DNA of 64,000 nucleotides, from assembly GCF_037975245.1 (NCBI RefSeq), contig NC_092563.1, forward strand, positions 2,447,001-2,511,000, in the 5' to 3' direction. A model generated the notes under the pieces. The model made no database searches. It saw only the letters and a program-made list of their open reading frames with translations, and was not told the DNA's origin. Of the stretch, positions 25,644 to 39,665 are shown piece by piece. This DNA comes from Apostichopus japonicus. Taxonomy: Eukaryota > Echinodermata > Holothuroidea > Aspidochirotida > Stichopodidae. The position numbers were made by a program, and so were the translations under genes. Each line of letters begins with the position of its first letter. Position 1 is the stretch's first letter.

Positions 25644-26551
25644 AGGAATACCATTATGTTGTAATTAGGGTGTAACAATCACGTGTTATGAGATGACGCG
25701 ATCAGTAATAACATCCCTCGTATATTCCAAGTGGTTTACGTTTTCTTTTGCATCAGACGAGAATGTGTATGTTTTCCAGCTCTACAGTCATGGGAGGAAA
25801 CGGCTGACCTAATAAAGCTACCAAAGACAAACATAATTGTCCTTCATCTGACATCCGAGGCGTAATGAAGCCATTCGATTTTATCCGAAGTACTCTTTGG
25901 TGGATAACTCAGAAATCGCTGGCAATGAACCGAATTATACCAATGGATGTTTACGATGTTGTATATAGTGTACAGCTCTCAAGATATACAGACACGATAA
26001 GGCAGTAATGTATTATTTGTGCCAAATCCAGGCTTTATATCTGGAGGGACAGTTAGACGAAATTATAAAAAAAAAATAGTATTAAAGCAGTTGCTTGAGA
26101 TGACATTCATCGATTAATTTTATCCATGCTTTATGCAAAAGTCTCATATCAATGGAGTTTATTAGTTATATATGTTATTAGTTATTAGTAATAGTTAGTA
26201 ATAGTTATTAGTAATATATGTTATATACGTTTAAATATATGCTTTTATTTAGACATAAACTTCCCAAACTGGCTTTTTCAAATATTAATAAAATAACACG
26301 TTACATTTAATTTGTGGAACGGGAAAGAAAAAATGTACGTATTTAAACTACAATGGTGTATGAGTCGCTATATAATTAGATGCATTCTTCCTGGATATAA
26401 GCATGCATATATATTCGTCATTAAGATGGTAAGGGTATATCCAATTATGTGTGAATATTATATCGCTATAGACTGGTGGGATAGATAGATTCTCTCTCCG
26501 GCAGATGTAGTATTCAGCCCTGACATGGTTAACATACGCAAACACACACAC

Positions 26552-26586
<35 letters not shown>

Positions 26587-26617
26587 ATTGAAGTAATCTA
26601 TGTATCAGGCCTATATA

Positions 26618-27246
26618 GACCGGCAGCCCAGTGCACTTTGATCACTTTGATCACTTCACTATTCTTTCTATCTGGTGGGACATATGCAGAAGAAAATTTG
26701 TCTTGCATTGGCAGTTCTTTACTCTGTGGAAAGTACCTTTGCATTTAATATTGGTTTTGTGTGGTACCAACTATGATTGATCATGGCCCATTTGAGGGCC
26801 CTTTTTTAGTGTGTCTGTTAGCCCGTTTGTAGCAGAAAATTTGTCTGGCATGATGATTTCCATAGTCTGTAAGATCAACCCGAACATTCCAAACCGATTT
26901 TGAGTGGTACTTTGCATATTTAATCTGGGTCAATGCTACGCTAATGGGCATTTGGACCATATTTGGGGGCGTCTGGCGGGCCCTTAGCAGTAGAAAATTT
27001 GTCTGGCATGGGCCATTCAGTACTTTGTGGCATTCATGCATTAAGTTGACATTGGTTTCAAGTGGTACCTCGTTCGTTTGATCAGATGCATTTTTGGTCC
27101 CCCTTTAACCGGCCCCAGGGGCCACATGCAGCAGAGCGACCACGGCAGACATCCACTTTTGGATATACTGGGTTTTTCCACAAATGTTCCAATACTCAGA
27201 TATTGGTACCTCGTTCGTTTGATCAAAGTGCACTGGGCTGCCGGTC
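26618..27246. mobile_element. TA-flanked inverted-repeat element with internal ~150-bp repeats
   Basis: Perfect terminal inverted repeats of 27 bp, starting GACCGGCAGCCCAGTGCACT at 26618 and ending with its complement at 27246, flanked by TA on both sides. A TA duplication suggests a Tc1/mariner-like or other TA-targeting transposon. Inside, AGAAAATTTGTCTNGCAT recurs at 26691, 26834 and 26992, with a degenerate fourth at about 27128; each is followed by a line ending GTGGTAC. The period is about 143-158 bp. No transposase is encoded. Confidence 0.75.
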
Positions 27247-29330
27247 TAATAATATAGCATAGGTTGCATCATCTCCATACGTTTGCGAACTCATTTGACC
27301 TGCGTTCCGACAATGTCCTAGTTGGTATATTCACATATAACAGAGGAAATCTTTATTTTACCCTTTTTGAAAATCACTTTCACCGTGGGTCCCAATGAGG
27401 GTGAATACCTTGATCTAACTCATGTTCTGTACATTAGATTGTTTTGCCGTTATCATGAACTATAGTGTATCATTATCTACTTTGCATGTGGTATATGTGC
27501 TGTTTTATCCCATTTTCCACTCACAGTATTGCCATAGCATATTATAGGGGTTTTTTTTTCTCTTAAATTCTCACCTCATACATGGAATCGACATTCAATC
27601 GTTTCCTATTTACAGATTTGCAGTACTGGGTCACATATTTAATCTCTTATTGAACTCACAGTGGATGAGTTCATGGACACCAATGCGACACATATATATA
27701 TATATTTTGTTGGCGTAAATATGCTTTGAAAGTTTAATAAGAAATAACCGGTATTTTGATTATTATTTGAATGGCAACGTCCAGTGAATTGTCGCCGGTA
27801 TATTTTGTCCCCCTGTAGAATGTATCCGACCGACCGGACATTAATTGCTTAGGATATAATGTCCAGGTGGATTAAATATGCTAGAAATTGTTGGTCTCTA
27901 ATGAAACCATATATGGATATATACTCCCTGTTCGAAAACGTCAATTGAGAAAGCGCAAAATATTCTACAGAAAAATTAAGAAAAAGGAGATGGTAATTCA
28001 CTGATTATTTGGCATTTATTAAAATACTGAAGCGAATAACAAGACGAGGTTAGGTTTTGCCTAATTCTATCCTGATTGATAACATTGCAGGTTTGCTGAT
28101 AACGTTAGCAACCACTTTTCAACTCAAGTTTTCAAAGGCTGTTTCATAGCGTTGGGGAAGAGTCTCAATATACATAAAGGGTTAGGATAATATGCTGCCA
28201 CAGCCATGGGACATCGAATGGATTCAATACAGCACTGAGCTGCTAACTTAATGTTCCTTGGTCGGTTAAAAACATGTAGGCATCGTAAAGGAAATTATTG
28301 TTTCTTTCTTGTCGGATGTCCAAGCTTAGAACTAATGAAGAATGGGAACTACATGAGAAGGGAAACGACCAGGAAGGGGGGGGGGGGGGGGCTGGATGCT
28401 ACAATTTTGTGAAATGTGCGATGTCATAGTGCCACCAGTGGAGTGTTGTGGGGGGGGGGAGCACCCACCGTTGATCCGAGAATAAGAGGTCAGAGGTAAT
28501 TTAATAGGATAGACCATTCATAGGAAACTTTATTTTTGACTATAATAAATTTAGAACATATATTACTATAGCATTCGGGTGAAATTTGCATATCATAAGT
28601 GAACTTGAAGCAAGCAGGTGTGATGTCTAAGGTGCACTCTGACAGCAAATTGTTTTTTGCATATTTTTCTTCTTTATCACTTTATTGTGTTGACCTTGTA
28701 TTGGACAAGTGTCCAACTTTGCAATATGGGATGTGAAGCTATCAATATACACCAAATGACTGCGGTGTATTTGTTTTTAATGCATCACAATTTTTAGGAA
28801 GAAAGTTGTCCACCCCCCCCCTCTTTAGTATAGAGCTGGGAACGTTATTTTTCCGAACTGATCTCATCTTTAGCTCCAGGAAGGAAGATTGTGTCTATGT
28901 ACAAACTTGATGGGTAAGTCCTGTCATATGAATCACGTGTGTGTGAAACACATGTGTGAAACACATAGGCGACACATAGCTAGGTGACCAATGACAAAGA
29001 TTAATAATAGCTAACATTACTGCATTCAGAAGAAATACATAAAGATACCGCCACAACCAAGATGGCGAACATAATCTTATATACCCGGCCGGCCAATAGT
29101 CTTGAACCTAGTGTGAATGGTTAAAATACGCATACATACATTTCCTATAATCAACCAGTTATTAAAAACCCCGTATATCTATCTCTATTTGAAGCCAACC
29201 GTTGTAGAAGTTATGGGACATAAATATAAGAGTTCAAGGTTATATAGATATCGGCACAATTTATTATCATATAGTAACTGTTTTGTTTTTTGTAGCTGTT
29301 TGTGCCATGGTCGGGATTAAGCTATACTAA

Positions 29331-29498
29331 ACACCTTCAGATGAAAAAAAAAGGAAGAAGAAGCAGTTTGTGGTCTCGGCTCCCACGAAGATTCGTTATG
29401 ATGACAAGTTTAACATTTACTGTGGGTCTCACCTTAAGGGCGGTTATGGCAAGGTACTACAGACAGACGACTCGATTTGGACAGGTGTGAAAGAATAA
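29331..29498 (+). pseudogene. Exon-like open frame, unplaced
   Basis: 55 codons from the codon after a TAA to a TAA at 29496, with coding-like codon choice. It encodes a lysine-rich start (DEKKRKKKQ), then FVVSAPTKIRYDDKFNIYCG and GGYGKVLQTDDSIWTGVKE. The V-x-A-P-x-x-I-R pattern recalls the first strand of the MG1 domain in thioester proteins (C3/A2M type), but that is a weak motif match. It lies in a frame different from the only ATG-initiated frame here. It could be an exon of an unseen gene, a pseudogene fragment or chance. Confidence 0.2.
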
Positions 29499-29876
29499 AC
29501 TGTGACAATGTGCTGTAAGTTTATGTATACTTCATAAAAAGTTATTTATCACTCTTCTCCTTTTATTTTTATTTTATTTTTCGGAGTGGGGGGGGGGGCG
29601 GGGAGTAAATATTCTTATAATTATTAAGAAACGACTGGGAATCGCACAGCTGAAACCGGCGACGCAAAACCTTTGTCAGCAAAAGGTGACGCCGTGTCCT
29701 ATTGTAATGTACGCGAGGACCTCATAACCAGCGGGACTTTCTTAACCCAAGCTGGAACTAATGGAGGTGCTGTTAAGTTTGCAGTATATTTAACATTGTG
29801 TACCAATAGGTGACAAACATAGGTAGTATATGAAATACATGCTTACATACACACCTCTGTATACTATCATATAGTA

Positions 29877-30198
29877 AGTCTGTTCAAAGTATCTCTTTCG
29901 AGATCCGGCTTTAGGAATCACAAATGACTTCGAGTTGGTTAGAATCATGTTTGATCTCTAGAGTAAGGCAAATATGTCACCAAAACAGAACTAGTATTGT
30001 TCGATACATGTGAAAAACTCGTCTACGGTGGAATTACGACCTTCCTTACCGGTTTCGAACCTCTGGACATACAATCAGCGTCCATAGCCTATTGGTTTTG
30101 GGTGTCCGCATATAAAGCGGGAGGCCCGGGTTCAAATCCCTGTGGAGGCTGGAAGATTTTTCACTGTTCTGGATTTTTCAACTCATTACGATTCAATG

Positions 30199-30231
<33 letters not shown>
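29877..30231 (+). mobile_element. tRNA-derived SINE-like element, copy 2
   Basis: Same leader, tRNA-like region and tail as the copy at 17217. The A box is TAGCCTATTGG (30085-30095) and the B box GGTTCAAATCC (30129-30139); both carry one change from copy 1. It ends in a TA tract at 30202-30231. Confidence 0.8.
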
Positions 30232-30237
<6 letters not shown>

Positions 30238-32937
30238 GCATACACGTTCATTAGTTGTGCATGCACTTATCTGACTTATCGTTGCAATGTCTAAAAATTG
30301 CGAGCATCAATATTTTATCACCAGCCATTTTTTGTTGTTGGCCACTTTACTACCTCCACCTCCTCTCCTACACACCCCATCCTTGCCCCCACATTATCCC
30401 CTCCATCAGCTATCTCTTCATACTCATGATTCATTCTCAAATCGTGTGTTTCTGGTTTTCCGAAAGGTCACTCTAACCGACCTTTTAAAATTTTGAAAGG
30501 TACGGCGGATCGCAAAGTCGGTAATTACCAATACGGTTACATTCGTCCAACATGGCAGCACACAGAAACGCTGCACTCAAAGCCGAAGCCAAGTGCATTA
30601 ATCAGGTCACACATCCGGAGTCTATGCATGGTTAGTTCTTCAATACCGCCCTCAGTTGAAGTGGCTATTTTGCCACTACAGGGAATGAACGATGGTGACT
30701 GAAAACATCCCCCCCCCCCCAAAAAAAAAGGCAATTCAGTAGGTCCTTCTAGGACTATTCCCCCACAGACATAGTCTACATGATGTTATATATGGAAGTT
30801 GTAAGACAGATGATAAGGGACCCAATCAATATGGAAAAGCTTATCGTTCTCAATCGAATATCATTGCCAAGTATAGAGGTACAAATTATGAGAAAATCCT
30901 TCTTTTGTGATCAAGAAGTGTATACGCATCAAGTATACTTGCTTGAAGTGTTCCATAAAGTGGAAGTAGACGTTTAGGACTCCTCCATCCCCGCCCCCCC
31001 CCCCCCCGCCCCTCCCTCCCCAACCCACTTCCCAGCTCCGCCCTTCCTTGCGAATTGCCAAGCTATAGCAGATTGGTAAGCAACTAAAGTAGATAGGTAA
31101 GCAAAGACGAAAATAAAGTTGGTGCACGGTAAAAGTGAAATATATAGTTTGTTGTTGAAATTATGACTCTCTGTGTATGCGATAGTCGCATAACTATATT
31201 AACCAGCCGATTTTCGAACATACAAAATTGTATGATTTTACCATCCATTAGCTTAAAAACTAACGACTAGAACAGTTGTCGCAACATTATTTCTAAAGGT
31301 GAGAAAAAGGGCAGGATCGGATAATATGATGATATTTATCTTTGTTGTTATGTTAACCCGTCCCATCTCGACCATCAACTCAGATTAAGGAGGCTAGATT
31401 TAAACATATCACCACTGAATTCATGGCCAATGTTGAACCAATTAAATCGTTCCAACTATTGTGGGTGGTGTAAATGAAATAAATGTTTGATCTCTGGAAG
31501 GCTCCCTTAAGGCTAAATTGATGATGACGTCAGCACAGCAATGCAGGCGGGGCCTTAACGTTAAAGTTTAATCCATGGTATTTTATCAATTCTAAGTATA
31601 TAACTGCATCATTTAACTTCATATATCAACATAGCATCCTTGGATGAGATTCAACACTATTTGTCCTAGACAAACTTGCATAACATTGTTAACGTGTCAT
31701 TTGAAGCCATATACAAGCTTTATGTTTTCGCAATGAGTTTTGTGTTGCACATGAGGAACTGGCCTTTACCGTCTATGTATTAGACTTCATAGTCCAGTCA
31801 CTTTAACTGAATAACATCACATGTTTAAAGGGTCATTCCTCAAAAATTGAAAATGTAATAGAACGACAACCTCGACTAATAGTAGGGGTTTTTAACAGTC
31901 TGCAACATACCTTAAGATTTTTGTGCCTTAAAGCTACCCCCCCCCCCTTAAGCTATTGGCACATTGCCTTTCACTTAAAGGCATGGTCTCCACAATGAAA
32001 TTAAATGTTGTTATAAGCATTGAAACAGGTGGTGGACTTCTGCTTGGAAATCAATCAGCAGGCAAAGAAAAGGAGAACATGTTAACAAAATCTTAGATTG
32101 ACATTCTGGAACTCTCACAAGCCAGTTTAGGCGATCAAAATTCGATTCATTTTACAGAGATATATACGCATAATACTTGTAAATCTCATTTTAAAACTTT
32201 TTAAATCATTATGACTCTTTCTGCTTTATTTCTGTCTTTCATAACCACAGAAGCTCCAAAGCTCATGTGTAAAGGAAGGCTCAGTGTATTTTGTGAGTTG
32301 CACTTTTACTTGAAGGATAAAAGGCTATATGCGAAGTAAAAACACACATGTCAATCATATTATTTTTAAAGTTATATTTCAAGCAAAATTGGACATTTTC
32401 CCCATGTTTTGTAAGGTAACATAATACGAACGACGTAAAAGACGTAAAGTCGTAAAATGCTAAGTTAAAAACAAATAGATCTAGGACCAGAATGCGCTCT
32501 TGTTGAACTTTTCCAGGTTCTCTTTTGAGCAAAAAGCACAGGGGCGTCTGGCATCAGTAAAAAAAAAGGGGGGGGGGGTGGGCGAAAAAGGAGAGGAAAT
32601 ATATGTTTGGTGAAGATTTGTTCTTGTATGTGACGTTCAAACATTAAAATATAATTTATCGTGGGTAGAATCGACTAGCTTGAATCTAGTTTGAATTGCC
32701 ATTTTAACCAAAGTTTAACACGATTAATAACGATGTTTTAAAGTGATGTACCGTAGTGTCGAATATTTATCCTTTCAGTTATAATAAATAAAGAACGGGG
32801 AAGCTGGCTGGGAAATTATCCAGAAATTTTGATATAGAGAGGTAATTGTTAATGCACAAATATTATGAAAATCTGTTGATAATTATCACGATCATGGACA
32901 CATGTTAACACAGACGATGTTTATCGGCATTGCTGTA

Positions 32938-33048
<111 letters not shown>

Positions 33049-33101
33049 AGGTTGGCGTCTATCTTGGCGCAGAGTGCTCTATGTCCATTGGACAGAGCGT
33101 A

Positions 33102-33218
33102 ATATATGTTGATACTAGATGAGACTAGTGGAACAGTAGTAGTAGTTGTCTGAAGATCGCTATAACGCGTGAAACTCCGAGTTACAACTACTAGTGTTCC
33201 ACTAGTCTCATCTAGTAT

Positions 33219-33228
<10 letters not shown>
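33102..33228. repeat. Long hairpin between TA tracts
   Basis: Perfect 34-bp inverted arms at 33102-33135 and 33195-33228, containing GTTGATACTAGATGAGACTA and its complement. Pairing extends inward with a small indel (TAGTAGTTGT against ACAACTACTA), leaving a loop of about 35 bases. It sits between long TA tracts at 32941-33043 and 33223-33355, themselves capable of pairing. Confidence 0.9.
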
Positions 33229-33301
<73 letters not shown>

Positions 33302-34238
33302 AATATAAATATATATATATATATGTATATGTATGTATATATATATATATATATATGCATCGGGTATGACTCAGACTCTTAACATGAGGAGATGTCGTCA
33401 CTAATTCCGGAAGCTGGTAACCTGATCAGTTCATACAAACACTTGCTCTTAATCGATAAAAGTTATGTTATCCCTCCGAATGGTTGCAAGAACAGTCGTT
33501 AAAGTTATTACAGATCGAGTAAATATAACTATTTAGTAAAGCAACAGAACGGATAAGTCATCAATTTATTTTGCGTGTTTAACTTCCCGAAGAGTCTTTG
33601 CCCCCTCTGTTAATTATGACTTTACTCGAGGTAAATGTTCTGTGATAAACATCGTGCGGGTTTACTCAGCAGGTCATCCAGGATAAGATTCACTTTATTT
33701 AATGGTTTTCACAAAAGAAAGTCTTTCTTAAAGAAAAAAATCGGTTTGGCTTTTATGTGATGTCTCCATCGTCCCTATGTCCACATTGCACTTTAGAGGT
33801 CATCAGTTGATTGGCCCTAAGTGTTTGGTGCAAGGCTTCACACTTCATCTATTATTCCTCGTTGAATAGCACTCTTAATCATCAACCTAATGTGGTCTGT
33901 AATGTCTTAGTAGAAGTTCTCACTTCCCATCGTTAGATAGATGACACACCGGTCATTCATGACATCTTTAATGTTCCGTAACACGAACTTGAAGATTGTT
34001 TAGCTATGAGAACCCTCGAGGTTCTCGTCACTTGTAAAAAAATCTTTTTTACTCATCAACTAAACTAATTTTCATATGCTGCTCTTGAAAGGCCTCAAGT
34101 GGTCTAAATTTGCCTTAATTGACCTAATTTTGCTCGATCTGTGTACTCTGAAATCCAAGCCAGATCCTGTTTGATAACATACCGGAAAAGATGTTTCTGT
34201 TCAGCACTTACTATGAAGGAGAACACTTTTAGGTGGAT

Positions 34239-35396
<1,158 letters not shown>

Positions 35397-35403
35397 TACT
35401 ATC

Positions 35404-35407
<4 letters not shown>

Positions 35408-35472
<65 letters not shown>
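35408..35472. repeat. (TA)n tract following the GATA array
   Basis: 65 bases of TA starting 11 bases after the last GATA unit. Confidence 0.95.
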
Positions 35473-35474
<2 letters not shown>

Positions 35475-38157
35475 TCATGATATGTACCTTAGGTCGACAG
35501 TTTATATGAATATTGTTTATTTGTGTGTTTACAGTATATCACAAGACCCGTTGGGTACTTACGATGGAGTGTCATTAAAGCCACATTCCAGATGCATGAT
35601 CGCCAAGTTATTTTTCCGGACACCTAAACTTCCCCAGCGACGAAATGCCAGGGCCCGGAGCCTGGTAGGGGCCGTAAGTCTTTATATAAAAAAAGGTTAA
35701 CACAGCACATTGCGTTGATAAGTGTGGGAACCGAATCTCATGGCGCTAGTTTGGGTTAATTCACTTTATATGGGCCCCATGGTATATTTGGCCCCGGGCC
35801 CAAGGGCCCTCAAGTTAATCGTAACACCACAGGCCCTCAACATTTGTACATCCTCTCACATTAGGATTATAATTAGTGTTATACCGACATCATTCTCTTG
35901 TCGCTGTTTTTTTTTGGTTATTGGAGGAGCAGGATGTTATACAGAGACGGTGTATCGCCATTACAAAGGTGAACGACTGTCTGAGAAAAGGAAAGATCGT
36001 AAATTGAAATGGCGCCATCGTTATACCTTCATGTTCAGATCATTATGTTCCTGCCCATTATGTGATGGTTTACATAAACTCATAAGTTGTCATGTTTGGT
36101 TTCTCTTTGTTTGTTCATGTTTCTCTGGCAATCATAAAAGAGCTTTTCATGTCACACCGAAAAGGCAATTAGTTAATGTTTAAGTGGTTAATTATTGAGT
36201 TTGTGAGCGGAGAAATGGTGTTATTATCCATGTATCTTGACTTTACAAATATTGAGATATATTATTAAGTTAATATTAAATATCTGAGCGTTAAAGGAGA
36301 CACAAACCGGTATTTTTTTTGTTGGTCTAATACTCAGGGGTGGGCAACCTTTTTGAATGAATGGGCCAGATATAAGGAGTGCAAAATTGACTGGGCCGCA
36401 CCTAACCAACCGTACCTGCTGTTGATTTCAATCCTTTGATTCCGAGGACTTTCAAGCAATAGGTGTGTGTACTTAATCTGTATTCACAAAAACATAATGT
36501 CAACACAGTACAGTTGATAATTATTGGGGATAAAAGGCCTACCTGACAGCATCATTAGTGCCGATAAATTCTAAGCAGCTAGCTTGTTTTTGTGATGATG
36601 TAAAATATATTGATTTTTCATCTTTTTCTTGAGACATCTCACAGGCCGCAACAAAACCACTGGCTGGCCGCATGTGGTCCTCGGGCCGTAGGTTTTCCAC
36701 CCCAGCTCTAAGTGATAGAGATAAATATGAATAACTTCCCCAATCTACTAAGGACAAGCTGATCCCATTTGGGAGATATCACTTATTTCATGTTCCTTCA
36801 TAAACGAGGCTGGAGACTTGATCAAGTCTAAATATGACATCATCGAGCCACCATGTTCTTTCAATATTTTTTATTATTTTCATTCCGTCTTTAGAAAAGG
36901 AAAACAAAGAGGAAGTTTAAACTTAGTATATCTCCGATATGCTAATACAAAACTTTGTTTATGCTAAATATGTAACCATTAACATAACCGTTTAGTCAGA
37001 TACAAGATCTAAATATCTGAATTTCTGAGCACTTAGAATGTTCAAACATTTAGAATACAAGATACTACATTACCTAAGCATTACTATATTCACCCATTTA
37101 GACGAACGAGATCTTAAAATGTCAATTTATCACAACTTAAATGAGTGTGGCTTTAATTGGACTGGGATTACTCAGCACTTGAACTAGCTGAACTTAAAAG
37201 AGTCGAACATATTTTCATTGAACTGTAGGAACTGTGCGATTATGGTAGTGTAAACAGATTGTTTCATGAAAAGCCAGTCAATTGGACGTGAACACAGCCA
37301 AACATGACGGCATCAACCTCCTCCTCCTCACCCTCCCACACCTCACCCCCGCTGACCCGAAAGTGTAAGTCCCATACCATGCTAACCCTAACTTGTATCA
37401 AGACCATGGCCATGGAGGGAATTAATCCTGCATGAGGTAAAACAATTCCCGTCAAAACAGACAGACAGACAGGTAGGCTTAGAAAATCCATGATCATCTT
37501 CACAACAGAACCACTTTCTTTACATTCCCGGCTACCGAATTGACGAATAGCCCAGAAGCACGTAATGTGCAGAGAAACATGATTTCTTCGCATGCCTCCA
37601 TTATAACTTTCTGTTTACCCTCCATCTGAACTTCGGCAGTTTCCATCACTATCGATCCAGACCACACCCCCATCCAATACGTTTCCTGCCCATCATCCAA
37701 TCAGAGGCTACCCTTTCATTGTCCGACCCGGTACTTGTTCGCGTTATAATTAGAACTTTTGATCACATACAAACTTCTGGAAAGTATCGCCATCCAGGCC
37801 AGTGGTTTATTGCGGTCCCAGGAACCGGTAAAGCAGTTAGTCTGTGGATTGTGGGCAGGTTTTCCAAAATGATGTTAGTTAAACTGCGGGACGAAAAGTA
37901 TTAGCTGGTTAAAGTTACTTATATCATCATCGTTTTCTCTCAGTGACTTGACTCATTTACATGATCGCCATTCTAAATCTGGATATTCGGATTGAATCCC
38001 TGGTAAGAGTTTGAACTGGAGCAATTATCCAAAGAAAATATATGTAACAAAATTTGTTGTTGTTTTGTTAAGTGGGTTTTTAACGAAATATCCATCAATC
38101 GACGTTTTGATTACATCATAAACTATGTAAATGAGTGACCATTTCATTTTTTTTCTT
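35473..38157. other. Intergenic region upstream of maf
   Basis: Contains the hAT-like remnant at 36335-36705 and otherwise no recognised repeat. The 153-codon frame at 35722-36183 starts from GTG and lacks recognisable domains. TGACTCA at 37949-37955 is the core of AP-1/Maf sites. Promoter and enhancer DNA for maf probably lies here, by position only. Confidence 0.45.
36335..36705. mobile_element. Degraded hAT-like element, 371 bp
   Basis: The left end, CAGGGGTGGGCAACCTTTTT then GAATGGGCCAGATA, is the familiar start of hAT elements whose ends read CAGGGGTGGGCAA. The right end reads CATGTGGTCCTCGGGCCG then TAGGTTTTCCACCCCAG. The flanking octamers (CTAATACT and CTCTAAGT) match poorly, consistent with age. 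No transposase frame. Confidence 0.6.
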
Positions 38158-38160
38158 AGC
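38158..38160 (+). promoter_or_regulatory. Possible 3' splice site in maf 5' UTR
   Basis: A run of T followed by cttag ends at 38159, just before a GC-richer stretch (cgctgtcgac) that continues to the maf start codon. It is a strong-looking acceptor and could begin the last 5'-UTR exon, putting the promoter further upstream. No donor or cDNA evidence is available here, so this is inference. Confidence 0.3.
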
Positions 38161-38323
38161 GCTGTCGACTATGACAATGAAGTGAGCGGCATTCTTTCCA
38201 TTTTTCCATTTGAGAAGAAAGCACTTGGTTTGGACTGGAAAAGTTGGAAGCTTTGAAATAATACTAGCCAGAGTGGGATCTGTGTGATATTATAGCTATT
38301 TATATACAGCCGGTGAATGTTTT

Positions 38324-39640
38324 ATGAAGATGGAATACATTCAGGATTTTGATCTTTCGCTGTGGCAGCTAAGCTCGGATCAGAAGGACTTATTGGACTG
38401 GGAGGCATCTCCCGTAGTGTCACCCCTCGGTGATTCCGACCCACCGTCATCGGCCGAGTCCGCTGGTATCCTAACCACAGACACCGGTAGACAGATCACA
38501 GACAACCGACCTCAACAGAATAGAACCCTAGATTCTACTATCTGCAACTCTGGAAATGAGCCAACAATGGATGCATTGGACTTGTCTGGCTCTAAGCCAG
38601 CTGACGGCAAAGCCAACACCGCGGATAGCCTTGTAGTAGTAGAAAACGCACCCAAAGTTCATTTTGTCAGCACTGCACAAGCTCTGACTGTGTTGGATTC
38701 AGCGGGGCTGTTGACACCACCGTTAGAGTCCCCTTGCTCCTCCTTCACTTCCAGCGTCCCTCCATCTCCGTGTCAACTCAGTAACCCTGCCTCTAGCGGT
38801 ATCCCTTCGAGTCCCGACGAGGAAAAACTTCCGAACAACGACTTTCGATGGTTGCAATCCCACGTACCGTTGTCAGCGCCTCTTATAGTCGCCAAGGAGA
38901 ACAGCATATTATCCCAAAGTTTAGCGCAACAAGAACAAACCGAAGTGATTGACTTGAGAACGGTTTTCCCATCAACAAGTACTGGTAAGCTGCCGGCTTC
39001 TGACCCGGGAGACGATGGATCAGACAAACTAGGAAAGCCAGAAGCGGTCGAAAAATGCGCGGAAATCAGACTTGAATCGACCACTCAAATGAATAACAAT
39101 TCGGCTAGTGCGGGTAAACAGTTATGTATACCGATTCGCCGAGATAGACTGAAATTAGAATTGGACCTCAAAAAGGACTTTCAAAACGTCCACGAACCAG
39201 CTAGCCCTTCGTCAGCTTCAAGCATCAGCAGTTCATCATTTGACCCCGGTACCCCCAATTCCTTCGACAACGACTCATTTCATTTCAACAACCCAGGAGC
39301 CAACGTTTTCGATATTTTCACAGACGAGGAACTCGTTTTCATTTCAGTACGGGACCTCAACAAGAGACTTCGAGGTTGTAATAAAGAGGATATATTGCGC
39401 CTCAAGCAGAGGCGAAGAACGCTCAAGAATCGGGGCTACGCCCAAAGTTGCCGAACGAAACGTTTACAGCAAAGACTGGACTTAGAAAACGAACAGATAT
39501 TCCTCCGGGCCGAAGTCGCCAGGCTGAGGGGAGAGTTAGAGTTAGCACGCCAGGAACGTGACCACTACAGGCGAGAACTTGGCGATTTACGGAAAAAAGT
39601 ACAGCGACTCGTCCCGGGAAATCCAGGTTCCCCGGAATGA
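38324..39640 (+). CDS. maf: Large Maf bZIP transcription factor (MafA/MafB/c-Maf/NRL type), single coding exon
   Basis: Intact 438-codon frame. Residues 3-10 (MEYIQDFD) match the conserved N-terminal EY-V-N-DFDL motif of large Mafs. Residues 130-180 hold S/T-P-rich clusters ([10 protein letters not shown], then PSSPDEEK and an F-R-W-L patch) matching the phosphorylated activation segment. Residues about 332-357 are the extended homology region ([20 protein letters not shown]), 358-382 the basic region with the Maf signature NRGYAQSCR, and 387-430 a leucine zipper. Such proteins dimerise and bind Maf recognition elements (TGCTGAC half sites) in the nucleus. The long activation domain excludes small Mafs. 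Thr378 stands where large Mafs usually have Phe in SCRFKR. No intron interrupts the coding region, as in MAFA and MAFB. Two in-frame ATGs compete: 38324, in weak context, and 38330, with A at -3 and G at +4, which is the better start and gives 436 residues. Confidence 0.93.
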   Translation: MKMEYIQDFDLSLWQLSSDQKDLLDWEASPVVSPLGDSDPPSSAESAGILTTDTGRQITDNRPQQNRTLDSTICNSGNEPTMDALDLSGSKPADGKANTADSLVVVENAPKVHFVSTAQALTVLDSAGLLTPPLESPCSSFTSSVPPSPCQLSNPASSGIPSSPDEEKLPNNDFRWLQSHVPLSAPLIVAKENSILSQSLAQQEQTEVIDLRTVFPSTSTGKLPASDPGDDGSDKLGKPEAVEKCAEIRLESTTQMNNNSASAGKQLCIPIRRDRLKLELDLKKDFQNVHEPASPSSASSISSSSFDPGTPNSFDNDSFHFNNPGANVFDIFTDEELVFISVRDLNKRLRGCNKEDILRLKQRRRTLKNRGYAQSCRTKRLQQRLDLENEQIFLRAEVARLRGELELARQERDHYRRELGDLRKKVQRLVPGNPGSPE

Positions 39641-39665
39641 ACTCCACATGTGACCCGTAGCCAAG

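Noticed and set aside
32541-32575. CAGGGGCGTCTGGCATC followed by a G run as a transposon end
   Set aside because: No matching right end or duplication nearby.
35722-36183. 153-codon frame
   Set aside because: Starts from GTG, shows no domain, and its Cys/Phe/His-rich content looks like AT-rich non-coding sequence.
39240-39485. Alternate-frame and antisense frames within maf
   Set aside because: Shadows of the real maf coding sequence.
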